From the NCBI GenBank assembly GCA_037138335.1, contig JBAXIO010000030.1, forward strand, positions 1 to 32,060: a DNA stretch of 32,060 nucleotides, read 5' to 3'. The notes under the pieces are model-generated. The model made no database searches, was not told the origin of the DNA, and saw nothing but the letters and a program-made list of their open reading frames with translations. Of the stretch, positions 15,105 to 24,497 are shown piece by piece. A program made the position numbers and the translations under genes. How positions within the stretch are numbered: position 1 is the first letter of the stretch; every line of letters begins with the position of its first letter. Source of the DNA: CAIRDP01 sp037138335. Lineage in GTDB: Bacteria; Bacteroidota; Bacteroidia; Bacteroidales; FEN-979.

Positions 15105-16022
15105 ATGAATTTTTTTACAACATTTGGTCTTGCTCAAGGGAAAGCACTATGCTACTCAGGATACAGGCATGGGCAAAGCCCTGATTCGGGTGTGTATCCC
15201 ACTTATACACAGATAAAGGAAGATTTGCTCATACTTCAGAAACATTGTGCATACATCCGTGTGTACGATTGCAGCTTGCATGCCGAAACAGTCCTGAAAG
15301 TCATCGACCAGGAAAAACTGGACCTCAAAGTTATGCTTGGTGCCTTTATCGGTGCTGAATTGAATAATTTCGGTTGTCCATGGGGGACCATCTTTACTGA
15401 AGAACAACTAAAAAAAAATAAAAGACACAACCTGGAGGAAATCAGGAAACTCATCAAACTGGCTAATCAGTATCCCGACATTATTTTTTCACTTTCGGCA
15501 GGCAATGAAGCTACCGTTGACTGGACCGATCATTATGTTTCTGTTGAAAAAGTGATCAGGTATGTGAAGATGATTAAGAAGGGAGCCAAACAGCCCGTTA
15601 CTTTCTGCGAAAGTTATGTCCCCTGGTATGACAAACTGAAACGCCTGGTTGATGAAATCGATTTTATTTCCATTCACTCCTACCCGATTTGGGAGTATAA
15701 GCATATCCATGAAGCCATGGGATATACAAAACAAAACTACCAGGGCATTGCTGACAGATATCCCGATAAGCCCGTCGTAATTACCGAGGCAGGCTGGGCA
15801 ACCAATTCAAGTGGGCGCGGGATAAATCCTGAAAACGCAAGCGAGGAATTCCAGGCGATATATTATAACGACCTGATCGAGTGGAGCGAAAAAGAAGGTA
15901 TTATGACTTTTATTTTTGAGGCTTTCGATGAGCCCTGGAAAGGTTCTCCGGAAGCTCTTGAACCTGAAAAACACTGGGGTTTGTTTACGGTGGACCGAAA
16001 GCCTAAAAAAGTATTTCAATAA
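15105..16022 (+). CDS. GH17 beta-1,3-glucanase-like enzyme, cytoplasmic
   Basis: A 305-residue TIM-barrel glycosidase of family GH17 (clan GH-A). The fold starts at GKALCYSGYRHGQSPDSG and the early IRVYDCS strand. The general acid is Glu135 in SAGNEATVDW and the nucleophile Glu228 in VITEAGWATNSSG; IHSYPIWEY and FIFEAFDEPWKG match substrate-cleft positions of the family. No signal peptide or lipobox is present, so it should act in the cytoplasm, unlike most GH17 laminarinases of glucan loci. It sits between the phosphorylase and the sugar symporter and likely trims imported beta-1,3-oligosaccharides or transfers glucan chains; hydrolysis and transglycosylation cannot be told apart here. Confidence 0.88.
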   Translation: MNFFTTFGLAQGKALCYSGYRHGQSPDSGVYPTYTQIKEDLLILQKHCAYIRVYDCSLHAETVLKVIDQEKLDLKVMLGAFIGAELNNFGCPWGTIFTEEQLKKNKRHNLEEIRKLIKLANQYPDIIFSLSAGNEATVDWTDHYVSVEKVIRYVKMIKKGAKQPVTFCESYVPWYDKLKRLVDEIDFISIHSYPIWEYKHIHEAMGYTKQNYQGIADRYPDKPVVITEAGWATNSSGRGINPENASEEFQAIYYNDLIEWSEKEGIMTFIFEAFDEPWKGSPEALEPEKHWGLFTVDRKPKKVFQ

Positions 16023-16104
16023 GAAGGTGCCCTGAAAAATGGCAGGTAAAAATAATCCAATGGTTCCTGTATTAATCGAATACTAATTTTAAAAATCGAA
16101 CTCA

Positions 16105-17556
16105 ATGGAGCATTACAAAACAAAGCCGGAAGATGTTGTGCCGATTGGACAGAAGCTGGCCTTTGGCGCAGGCAGTTTAGCAAATCAATTATTCCCTGCA
16201 GCTGTCGGAGCATATATGGGAGCGGTTGTAATTATTTTTGGGATGGACCCTTATTTAGCGGGTATCCTATCTGCAATACCCCGCTTCCTGGATGCAATCC
16301 TCGATCCGGTAATGGGTTACATCTCTGACAATACACGTTCGCGGTGGGGACGCCGGAAACCCTATATTTTCATAGGGTCTATCGTTACCAGTCTCCTTTT
16401 CATTCTTATGTGGCAATTATTTATCGGACATTCTCAAATGTTTAATTTTTGGTATATCCTTATTATTTCATTATTGTTCTACATCGGTTTGACTGTTTTC
16501 GCAGCACCACTTATTGGTCTTGGATACGAATTGACACCAGATTATAATGAACGTACCCGTTTAATGGCCGTTTCCCAATTTCTAGGCCAGTTTGCATGGA
16601 TGATCTCACCATGGTTTTTATATATTATTTATAATTTTTATGGTAAAGAACCCCATTTGGCAGCTGCAGGTTCCCGGCATTTGGCTATTTACATTGGGTT
16701 TTTATGCCTGATACTTGGTGTTTTACCGGCCTTATTCTGCAAAGAAATAGATCAGACCAATATATCCGGTCAATCAAAATTATCACTAAAGAATCTTGCT
16801 GAAAACATGAAACATTTCTTTAAAGGATTTGCAGAAACCGTTAAAAATGTGCCTTTTTTACGTCTTTGCGGGGCTACGTTTTGTGTGTTTAATGGTTTTC
16901 AGTTAATTGCATCCTTCAGCGTATTTATCATTATGTATTATGTTTTCCCAAAAGGGCAGGAAGTTCAGGATATTTCAACTCTGTGGATTGGATTGTTTGG
17001 TACCGTAAGTTCATTTGCTACGGCATTTTTAGTCATTCCAATCATCACTTTTATGTCGGGTAAAATAGGTAAAAGAAATGCCTTCATTATTTCCATATTA
17101 ATCTCAACAGTAGGTTATATTTTGAAATGGTGGGCATTTCAATATGCCATAGAAACACACTGGTTAATGTTTGTACCGCTTCCTTTCATTTCGTTTGGAA
17201 TAGGTGGTTTATTCACCCTGACTATGTCAATGACTGCCGATGTATGCGACTATGATGAATTGAAAAACGGGATGCCCAGAAAAGAAGCTACATTTGGTGC
17301 AATTTACTGGTGGATGGTAAAACTTGGAACTTCTCTTGCTGTTTTGTTTGGCGGATTTGTTCTTAGTGGAGTCGGATTTGACCCTGCACTTCCTGTCCAA
17401 ACTATGGATACTCTTACGAAACTCCGTCTTGCAGATATCATTATTCCGGTAGTTACCGGGCTGTTAGCGATCCTGATCATGTGGAACTATGATATTACCG
17501 AAAAAAGGGCACGTGAAATACGAAATACATTAGTTGAACGCAGGGGTGAGTTATAA
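16105..17556 (+). CDS. GPH-family sugar:cation symporter (MFS)
   Basis: A 483-residue inner-membrane transporter of the glycoside-pentoside-hexuronide (GPH) family, MFS_2. About 12 hydrophobic helices are visible. The family signature lies near residue 60: FLDAILDPVMGYISDNTRSR followed by WGRRKPYIF. Further typical segments are LGYELTPDYNERTRL and, near the C-terminal part, MTADVCDYDELKNGMPRKEATFGAIYWW read across two lines of the family pattern. It ends in a basic tail (ITEKRAREIRNTLVERR). It lies between two cytoplasmic GH17 genes, so the expected cargo is short beta-1,3-gluco-oligosaccharides crossing the inner membrane. It is the only recognised transporter of the locus, apart from the possible barrel of the GH-A fusion. 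Confidence 0.92.
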   Translation: MEHYKTKPEDVVPIGQKLAFGAGSLANQLFPAAVGAYMGAVVIIFGMDPYLAGILSAIPRFLDAILDPVMGYISDNTRSRWGRRKPYIFIGSIVTSLLFILMWQLFIGHSQMFNFWYILIISLLFYIGLTVFAAPLIGLGYELTPDYNERTRLMAVSQFLGQFAWMISPWFLYIIYNFYGKEPHLAAAGSRHLAIYIGFLCLILGVLPALFCKEIDQTNISGQSKLSLKNLAENMKHFFKGFAETVKNVPFLRLCGATFCVFNGFQLIASFSVFIIMYYVFPKGQEVQDISTLWIGLFGTVSSFATAFLVIPIITFMSGKIGKRNAFIISILISTVGYILKWWAFQYAIETHWLMFVPLPFISFGIGGLFTLTMSMTADVCDYDELKNGMPRKEATFGAIYWWMVKLGTSLAVLFGGFVLSGVGFDPALPVQTMDTLTKLRLADIIIPVVTGLLAILIMWNYDITEKRAREIRNTLVERRGEL

Positions 17557-17600
17557 TCCGGAGGGCCCGACTGTTTATTAATATCTTTAAATTAAGAGAT

Positions 17601-18488
17601 ATGTCAGCAAGAGAAGAAAAAATTATGGCTTTGGCAGGAGTTGATTTTGCCAATAAAACCAAAGAAGAATTACAGGATCTGTTCAGAAAAGTTTTGAATG
17701 GAGGGACGCACGGACTCTGTTTCAGTCCTTACGAAGAAGGGCAAAAGCCGGGGAATGTACTTTCTGAAAATCAAATAAGAAGAAGAATGGAGATAATAAA
17801 ACCTTACACAAAATGGGTTCGTTCTTTTTCCTGTATCGAAGGCAATGAGCTGATTCCGAAAATTGCAAAAGAATTTGGCATTAAAACCTTAGTTGGCGCC
17901 TGGTTAGGTAAAGAGGTTGACAAAAATGAACAGGAAATCGCCGAACTGATCAAATTAGCAAAAGATGGCTATGTCGATATTGCTGCCGTTGGCAATGAAG
18001 TATTATATCGTCATGATTTGACCGAGATTAAACTTCTGGATTATATTTATAAGGTAAAAGCAGCGATTCCAGAGGTACCCGTTGGTTATGTTGATGCATA
18101 TTATGAATTTTCGATGCGTCCTAAAATCACGGAGGCATGCGATGTTATTTTAGCAAACTGTTATCCATTCTGGGAATGCTGCCACATTGATTATTCATTG
18201 ATGTATATGAAAACAATGTTTTACCAGGCTCTGCAAGCAGGCGGAGGCCTTAAGCATGTGATTATTTCAGAAACCGGGTGGCCAAGCCAGGGAGAAGATT
18301 ATAAAGGAGCGATGCCTTCTATGGAAAATGCAATGAAATATTTTATCAATACTCAATTATGGTCAAAAGAAGAAGATGTTGATATTTTTTACTTTACTTC
18401 GTTTGACGAATCATGGAAAGTTGGTGCCGAAGGCGATGTTGGAGCTTTCTGGGGAATTTGGGATAAAAATGAAAACATCAAATACTGA
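17601..18488 (+). CDS. Second GH17-like enzyme, cytoplasmic
   Basis: A 295-residue GH17 protein, clearly divergent from the one at 15105. It keeps both catalytic residues: Glu133 in AAVGNEVLYRH and Glu224 in VIISETGWPSQGE, the latter very close to the plant and fungal GH17 signature. LNGGTHGLCFSPYEEGQ forms the start of the barrel, LANCYPFWECCHID and YFTSFDESWKVG line the expected cleft, and GAFWGIWDKN closes it. It has no signal peptide. A weak -7-like TATCTTTA lies 20-30 bp before the ATG, but the 44-bp gap to the symporter favours one operon. Two different cytoplasmic GH17s suggest division of labour (chain-length preference, or hydrolase versus transglycosylase), which is inference. Confidence 0.87.
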   Translation: MSAREEKIMALAGVDFANKTKEELQDLFRKVLNGGTHGLCFSPYEEGQKPGNVLSENQIRRRMEIIKPYTKWVRSFSCIEGNELIPKIAKEFGIKTLVGAWLGKEVDKNEQEIAELIKLAKDGYVDIAAVGNEVLYRHDLTEIKLLDYIYKVKAAIPEVPVGYVDAYYEFSMRPKITEACDVILANCYPFWECCHIDYSLMYMKTMFYQALQAGGGLKHVIISETGWPSQGEDYKGAMPSMENAMKYFINTQLWSKEEDVDIFYFTSFDESWKVGAEGDVGAFWGIWDKNENIKY

Positions 18489-18587
18489 TACGGATAGAGC
18501 TGAAATCAAAGCAAATAATGAAAGAATGTAATAATAACTGATTCAAATCGCAAAAAGGCAGGTATTAACCCATTAAATAATAATAAT

Positions 18588-21500
18588 ATGAAAAAAGCTT
18601 TTCTCGCATTTGTTCTTTTCTTGTTTATGACAACTAATATTTTTGCGCAGGCCGACAAAGTAACTGTTGTTAGTAGCAATAAAGGATTTAAGCTATTTGT
18701 CAATGGTAACAATTTTATGATTAATGGCATGAATTGGGATTACTTTCCAATTGGTACTAATTATACATATAGTTTGTGGAAGCAACCTGATGATTACATT
18801 AAAACCGCACTTGATATGGAGATGCCCTTGTTAAAGAACATGGGGGTAAATGCCATTCGTGTATATGTTGGCATTCAGCCAAAGTGGATTAAATATATCT
18901 ACGAGAAATATGGTATTTACACAATGATAAATCATTCTTTCGGGAGATATGGCCTGACTTTGAAGGGCACATGGTTCCCGAATACTGATTATGCCGATTC
19001 ACGTGTGCACGACCTGCTTTTAAAGGAAGTAACCCAGATGGTAGAAGATTATAAAAATACCCCGGGTTTACTCGTGTATTTATTAGGGAATGAAAACAAT
19101 TACGGACTTTTCTGGAGGGGAGCCGAAACGGAAGATATTCCCCTGGAGCAAAGAAAATCTACAACGGATGCCAAAGCATTGTATAAACTTTTTAACGAAG
19201 CGGCCCTGGCAATGAAAACTATCGATAATTCTCATCCGGTAGCAATATGCAATGGGGATTTGCTTTTCCTGAATATTATTTCTGATGAATGCAAGGATAT
19301 TGACATTCTTGGCTGCAATATGTATCGCGGTGTTTCTTTTACAGACGCATTTCAAAAAACAAAAGAAGTACTGAAAAAACCGATCATGTTTACCGAGTTT
19401 GGCGCTGATGCTTTTAATGTAATCAGCAATGCGGAAGATCAGCAATCCCAGGCGTACTATTTGACAAACAACTGGAAAGAAATTTATGAAAATGCAGCGG
19501 GTATTGGTAAGGCCGGAAACTGTATCGGCGGATTTACTTTTCAATTCAGCGATGGATGGTGGAAATATAAGCAAACCGAAAATCTTAACATACATGATAC
19601 ACATGCATCCTGGTCTAACGGCGGGTACAACGATTATACGCCTGGAGAAGATAATATGAATGAGGAGTGGTTCGGTATATGTGCAAAAGGTCAAACAGAT
19701 GAAAGGGGCCATTATCAATTATATCCCCGGGCTGCATATTATGCATTACAACAAGCTCACCAGATAAATCCGCTTGCCAATAATGTAACAGCCGATTCTA
19801 TAACCAGGTATTTTTCAAATATAAAGTTAGTAAACGAAGTTCTAAAAGCCAGGGGGGATAACGCTTCTTTGATTACTGAAATAGCAAAAAAGATCAATAT
19901 TAATGTAAGGGCTGAAATAACAACTTTCAGTACCGGCGGTGATAAAATTACCACGCCGAAAGAAAAAGACGCTAAGGCTATAACGCAGACTTATCCCAGT
20001 TTTCTTGGTTTTGACCATATGGAGTCCTTTTATATCGGAGTTGAAGCGAAACCTACCGAAAATATAAAAGCAAATGTATCTTTCAATATTCTCGGGCATG
20101 TAGCCGAAAATCCAATTGATGAAATATTTTATGAAAATCACGGTCGCCCTCAGACGGTAGAAACGAATCAGGGTCCTTATGCCATCCCCTCAATAAATCG
20201 AATACAAGTATATAATTTCGATTTTACCTGGAATAACAAGTGGTTTAATCTTACAAGTTTTTACCGTACAGGGCATTATCACTGGGGATACGAAGGGGAC
20301 CTTTTCGGATTGTATCCGGAGGCAAATTATGGACCAAACATTGATATTTACAATGGAGACGCACCTTTTGGTTTTGAATTCGAGGGTAAAAAAGCACTGG
20401 ATGGATTAAAAGTTGCTTTTGGTCCCGAGCTTTGGTGGGGCGCCAATCCGGCAGTGCTGGTAAAGTACAGTAAAAAACTGGGAATCTTTACTTTAACCGG
20501 AATATATCATGAAGATTTAGCCCAAAATACGGCAGCCCAGAGTTCCTATGCCATCCCTACTCCTCAAAACCGCAGAGCTTTACTTGACGTGAAAGCAAAT
20601 TTTGGAAAAGTTGTTCTCGATCTTGGTGGTTTATGGTCAGGTCAGCCGAGAAACGGCGAAACTTTTCAGTTAGTTGACGGTAGCCCGGGAAATTACATAG
20701 TTTACCAGGACAAAATAACATGGAAAGACAACTGGGGGGGGAAAGCTAAAATAACCTTTTCTTCAGGGCCAGTCAACGTTTATGCTCAGGGAGCGGTGAT
20801 GGGACTCGTTGCCAGTGGCGGAGCAGATTATACCAAAACTTTTACCGGATGGCGTCTTAAAGATTGCGGAAGCGGCAACCAGTATAATTTTTTAATGGGC
20901 ATGACCTATACAATAGGTGATTTTCAGATAGCTCCGAATTTCTTATGGCAAAAACCAATTGTAGGACCGATATCAAGCGATGTCCCCGCTCCGGGGAGGC
21001 CGAGAAATATCATTGATGACCCGTTTGCCGTAAGGCAAAACAGGCAAACCACGGCTGGTGAACTTTTAATTGCCTATGATCCTACACCCGGCACCTGGAT
21101 GTGGGCATGGGATAACGACGAGATGGAAGATGCTCCGTTTGCAATCAGTGCCGATTTTGTGTATCGTCATCTGCCTACAACCCAGGATGCTGCAATAGGT
21201 ATTATGGCAAATGGACGCACACTTTTTGCTTTCCCCGGCGCGCCGCCAGCACATGATTTATGGGAGGTCAGTTCAAGGATTGTATCAAAAGTCACCCGCG
21301 ACTTTGGATTTATTTTAAATCTTTACGGGGGTACGGGCCAGGCCAATGGAAGCGATGGAAGATTAATCAGCCGTTTTGGAACTGATATAAGACTGGTTTA
21401 CAAAAAACTCAAACTGATCTCTGCTGTTAAAGTTAATGATTGGGGACCTTACGATTATGATCGAGACTTTAACTTAACTTACCCCCTGCAGTTAATGGCC

Positions 21501-21725
21501 GATCTGTCATACTCTGTTTCAAAGCGCAAATGGTTTATTCTGCCGGAAACAAAAGTGGGAATGCGTTGTACATGGCGAAGCCTTGACCAGTATTCACCAC
21601 GATATTGCCCTGTTAAAATGCTGGATAGTTCGGGCAATTGGGTGCCTGACCCCACCGCCGTAGGATATGGAAATGGCGATGAATGGGAAATCAGATTTTA
21701 CCTTCACTTTAATTTCGGCAAATAA
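18588..21725 (+). CDS. Clan GH-A glycosidase fused to a putative outer-membrane beta-barrel
   Basis: A 1045-residue exported protein (signal peptide ends IFAQ, residue 21). Residues about 25-400 form a GH2-like/GH-A TIM barrel: FMINGMNWDYFPIGTN, GVNAIRVYVG, acid/base Glu169 in LLGNENNYGLFW, LGCNMYRG, and nucleophile Glu270 in PIMFTEFGADAF. After a helical linker (about 400-445), residues about 465-1045 consist of aromatic, alternating beta-strands (FYIGVEAKPTENIKANVSF, FLMGMTYTIGDFQIAPNFLW, RFGTDIRLVYKKLKLISAVK) and end EIRFYLHFNFGK, a typical barrel-like C-terminus. The strand pattern suggests an outer-membrane porin-like domain, so enzyme and pore may be one chain. Homology to GH72-like glucanosyltransferases or GH2 cannot be settled by eye. 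It sits mid-operon between the cytoplasmic GH17 and the glycan-binding lipoprotein. Confidence 0.75.
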   Translation: MKKAFLAFVLFLFMTTNIFAQADKVTVVSSNKGFKLFVNGNNFMINGMNWDYFPIGTNYTYSLWKQPDDYIKTALDMEMPLLKNMGVNAIRVYVGIQPKWIKYIYEKYGIYTMINHSFGRYGLTLKGTWFPNTDYADSRVHDLLLKEVTQMVEDYKNTPGLLVYLLGNENNYGLFWRGAETEDIPLEQRKSTTDAKALYKLFNEAALAMKTIDNSHPVAICNGDLLFLNIISDECKDIDILGCNMYRGVSFTDAFQKTKEVLKKPIMFTEFGADAFNVISNAEDQQSQAYYLTNNWKEIYENAAGIGKAGNCIGGFTFQFSDGWWKYKQTENLNIHDTHASWSNGGYNDYTPGEDNMNEEWFGICAKGQTDERGHYQLYPRAAYYALQQAHQINPLANNVTADSITRYFSNIKLVNEVLKARGDNASLITEIAKKININVRAEITTFSTGGDKITTPKEKDAKAITQTYPSFLGFDHMESFYIGVEAKPTENIKANVSFNILGHVAENPIDEIFYENHGRPQTVETNQGPYAIPSINRIQVYNFDFTWNNKWFNLTSFYRTGHYHWGYEGDLFGLYPEANYGPNIDIYNGDAPFGFEFEGKKALDGLKVAFGPELWWGANPAVLVKYSKKLGIFTLTGIYHEDLAQNTAAQSSYAIPTPQNRRALLDVKANFGKVVLDLGGLWSGQPRNGETFQLVDGSPGNYIVYQDKITWKDNWGGKAKITFSSGPVNVYAQGAVMGLVASGGADYTKTFTGWRLKDCGSGNQYNFLMGMTYTIGDFQIAPNFLWQKPIVGPISSDVPAPGRPRNIIDDPFAVRQNRQTTAGELLIAYDPTPGTWMWAWDNDEMEDAPFAISADFVYRHLPTTQDAAIGIMANGRTLFAFPGAPPAHDLWEVSSRIVSKVTRDFGFILNLYGGTGQANGSDGRLISRFGTDIRLVYKKLKLISAVKVNDWGPYDYDRDFNLTYPLQLMADLSYSVSKRKWFILPETKVGMRCTWRSLDQYSPRYCPVKMLDSSGNWVPDPTAVGYGNGDEWEIRFYLHFNFGK

Positions 21726-21741
21726 TTAAAATTTGATAAAG

Positions 21742-23607
21742 ATGAAAAATTTAAAATCAATCTGTTCAATAACTGCTCTGGTAACAATTCTGTTAGTAGC
21801 AGTCAGCTGTGAAAGAAAATTCGATGGATTAAAGTTGGCAACCTATCCGACTACGGCGGATGTTTTCAACGATGGATTCAGTTCGGGTTTGTATTATGCA
21901 GCCTATGGAACCTCAAAAGTAACAGCTTTTAGCGTAGATTACAGTGTAAAATATTCAGGAACGTGTTCAATGAAATTTGAAGTTCCTGATGCAGGAGACC
22001 CTGATGGTTCGTATGCAGGCGGCGTTTTTGGTTCAAATCCTGCCCGCGACCTGTCAGGATACACTGTGCTTACTTTTTGGGCAAAAGCATCTCAACCGGT
22101 AACCATCAACATATTAGGCTTCGGTAATGACATGGGGGCATCAAAATACCAGGTTTCACTGACAAATTTAGCCATTAACTCAAATTGGATGGAATATTAC
22201 ATCCCAATTCCCAACCCATCCTTGCTTACGCAGGAAAGAGGCCAGTTTTTTTATGCGGCAACACCTCAGGATGGAAGAGGTTATACATTCTGGATCGATG
22301 ATCTTAAGTTTGAAGCGTTGGGAACAATTGCGCATTCAGAATTTGGAATATTTAACGGAGCTGATACGGTTGTAAACAATGTTCAAGCCGGCGATAACAT
22401 TACAATAAGTGGCTTGTTTGCTACATTTAACCTGCCTACAGGCATAAATGAAGAAGTTAATTTGACTTCTTCCTATTTCACATTTTCTTCCTCCAATGCG
22501 ACAGTAGCTACAGTAGATTCTTTGGGCATTGTGCATATAGCTGACAGTGGCTCGGCTGTGATTACGGCGAAAGTAGGGAATATGGCTGCGAACGGTTCAT
22601 TAACAATTCATTCAACAGGCAAACCGGTTGGACCCGCCACACCTCCCCCAACTCCTACCTTCAGCAGTGATAAGGTAATTTCGTTATACAGTAACGCCTA
22701 TACAAATGTCCCGGTAGATACCTGGAATGCTCACTGGCAATATTCAACAGCAGAAAATCAGTTTATTAAAATACAGGGGGACGATATAATACTTTATCAA
22801 AAACTTAATTTCGTCGGGATTGAGTTTACGTCACATACAATCGATGCCAGTGCCATGACTTATTTCCATCTGGATATCTGGACCCCAAATCCTACAACCA
22901 ATAAAACTTTTAAAATCAAGTTGGTTGATTTCGGTTTAGACGGTGTGGTGGGCGGCTCTGATAATTCCGAATCCGAGGTTACTATTGCCAGTCCCCCCCT
23001 GGCCACTCAACAATGGATAAGCCTGGATATTCCATTTTTAAGTTTCTCGGGATTGAATAGCAGAAAGCATTTGGCACAATTGGTTCTTTCAGGCGACTTA
23101 CCTGATATTTATTTAGATAATGTATTTTTCTATAATAACGGGACCCCTCCGCCTGCACCAACTACTGCAGCTCCTACTCCGACTTTCAGCCCGGCAGATG
23201 TTCTCTCTGTTTTTAGTGATGCTTATACCAACCTTCCCGGAACAGACTTAAATCCTAACTGGGGTCAAACTACTGTCTTTTCCCAGATCCTTATCCAAGG
23301 AAACAACACCATTAAATATGCGGGATTAAATTATCAGGGAATCCAGCTGGGCAGCAATCAGAATCTTACTTCAATGAGTTATCTGCATCTGGATTTCTGG
23401 TCATCCTTTTCAACTTCACTTAAAGTTTACCTGATCAGTCCAGGACCCGTTGAAACACCTTATACCTTAATAGTTCCCACCTCAGGCTGGTCTTCCGTGG
23501 ATATTCCTTTATCTTCTTTTGCACCCGTGGATTTAACGAATGTATTCCAATTTAAATTTGAGGGGAATGGAGATGTTTTTGTAAACAATATCTTATTCCA
23601 CAAATAA
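21742..23607 (+). CDS. Surface glycan-binding lipoprotein with CBM-like, Big_2 and duplicated C-terminal modules
   Basis: A 621-residue lipoprotein from ATG 21742 (the frame also opens at TTG 21733). The signal peptide ends in VAVSC, giving a lipidated Cys. Domains in order: a jelly-roll CBM11/CIA30-like module (about 28-193; YSGTCSMKFEVPD, YTFWIDDLKFEALG); a bacterial Ig-like Big_2 domain (about 200-290; SNATVATVDSLGIVHI); then two related modules starting PTPTFSSDKVISLYSNAYT (about 303) and PTPTFSPADVLSVFSDAYT (about 478), each ending in an IYLDNVFFYN- or VFVNNILFHK-like strand. The 'SDAYTN' modules resemble those attached to laminarinases in marine Bacteroidota. No catalytic motif is present. 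It lies between the barrel fusion and GH16, replacing the SusD/SusE-type glycan-binding role at the surface (inference). Confidence 0.72.
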   Translation: MKNLKSICSITALVTILLVAVSCERKFDGLKLATYPTTADVFNDGFSSGLYYAAYGTSKVTAFSVDYSVKYSGTCSMKFEVPDAGDPDGSYAGGVFGSNPARDLSGYTVLTFWAKASQPVTINILGFGNDMGASKYQVSLTNLAINSNWMEYYIPIPNPSLLTQERGQFFYAATPQDGRGYTFWIDDLKFEALGTIAHSEFGIFNGADTVVNNVQAGDNITISGLFATFNLPTGINEEVNLTSSYFTFSSSNATVATVDSLGIVHIADSGSAVITAKVGNMAANGSLTIHSTGKPVGPATPPPTPTFSSDKVISLYSNAYTNVPVDTWNAHWQYSTAENQFIKIQGDDIILYQKLNFVGIEFTSHTIDASAMTYFHLDIWTPNPTTNKTFKIKLVDFGLDGVVGGSDNSESEVTIASPPLATQQWISLDIPFLSFSGLNSRKHLAQLVLSGDLPDIYLDNVFFYNNGTPPPAPTTAAPTPTFSPADVLSVFSDAYTNLPGTDLNPNWGQTTVFSQILIQGNNTIKYAGLNYQGIQLGSNQNLTSMSYLHLDFWSSFSTSLKVYLISPGPVETPYTLIVPTSGWSSVDIPLSSFAPVDLTNVFQFKFEGNGDVFVNNILFHK

Positions 23608-23647
23608 ATTTTAATGCATTTTATGTCATACATTAAAAATTAATTTT

Positions 23648-24490
23648 ATGAAAAATTTAATTATAAAAATAGTCCCGGCAGCCATATTTTCATTATTGCT
23701 TATTACACTCTTCGGATGTCAGAAAGATAACGTTCAAAAAATTGATCAACGGAATTGGCAGCTGGTGTGGAGTGATGATTTCAATGGTTCAGCAGGGACG
23801 TCGCCTGATCCCTCGAAATGGGGATTTGATATAGGAAACGGTCCGAATCACGACGGTTGGGGCAATGCAGAACTGGAATATTACACAAATCGTCCGGCTA
23901 ATGCGTGCTTGGACGGCAACGGTAATTTAGTGATCACTGCCAGAGCAGAGTCATATTCCGGTTCAGGTTTTACTTCGGCCCGTATTAAAACCTTAGGATT
24001 ACTTGATCAAACCTACGGACGTTTTGAAGCCCGTCTTAAAACGCCCTGGGGACCTGGAATCTGGCCGGCATTCTGGTTACTTGGCTCCAATGTAGATTCT
24101 CTGGGATGGCCTCAATCTGGCGAAATTGATATCATGGAACTTCGGGGACAGAAACCCAACATTATAAATGGCACAGTGCATGGTCCCGGATATTCAGGAG
24201 CTGCGGGAATTACAAAAAGTTTTGCATTCGAGAATGACAGATTTGATGTTAATTACCATGTGTTTGCTGTTGAATGGGGAGCAGATTTTATAGATTTCTT
24301 TGTCGACAGCACCTTGTATCAGGAAATTACTCCTGGCAAGGTAACCGGAAACTGGGTTTTTAATCATCCTTTCTATATTATTCTGAATGTCGCTGTTGGT
24401 GGTAACTATGTTGGGTTCCCTTCAAGCCTGACTCCTTTCCCTCAAACAATGATTATTGATTATGTTAAAGTTTACAGGGAAGCAGATTAA
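23648..24490 (+). CDS. GH16 endo-beta-1,3-glucanase (laminarinase) lipoprotein
   Basis: A 280-residue GH16 enzyme with an N-terminal lipobox (LITLFGC). The catalytic domain begins at WQLVWSDDFNGSAG, passes NAELEYYTNRPANAC and WPAFWLLGSN, and holds the catalytic motif GEIDIMELRG: nucleophile Glu159, Asp161 and acid/base Glu164, the ExDxxE form typical of laminarinases. NGTVHGPGYSG and FNHPFYIILNVAVGGN complete the beta-jelly-roll. It should be tethered to the outer membrane and cut beta-1,3-glucan internally. The GH30 gene starts 7 bp after its stop. Specificity for laminarin rather than mixed-linkage glucan is inferred from motif and neighbours. Confidence 0.92.
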   Translation: MKNLIIKIVPAAIFSLLLITLFGCQKDNVQKIDQRNWQLVWSDDFNGSAGTSPDPSKWGFDIGNGPNHDGWGNAELEYYTNRPANACLDGNGNLVITARAESYSGSGFTSARIKTLGLLDQTYGRFEARLKTPWGPGIWPAFWLLGSNVDSLGWPQSGEIDIMELRGQKPNIINGTVHGPGYSGAAGITKSFAFENDRFDVNYHVFAVEWGADFIDFFVDSTLYQEITPGKVTGNWVFNHPFYIILNVAVGGNYVGFPSSLTPFPQTMIIDYVKVYREAD

Positions 24491-24497
24491 AACGAGA

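Noticed and set aside
19083..19718. Minus-strand open frame of 211 codons
   Set aside because: It lies wholly antisense to the catalytic domain of the GH-A/barrel gene, whose active-site motifs are intact.
18588..23607. SusC/SusD pair in place of the barrel fusion and lipoprotein
   Set aside because: The barrel protein has no TonB box, plug or carboxypeptidase-like domain and starts with a GH-A domain; the lipoprotein has jelly-roll and Ig-like domains rather than SusD-type TPR helices.
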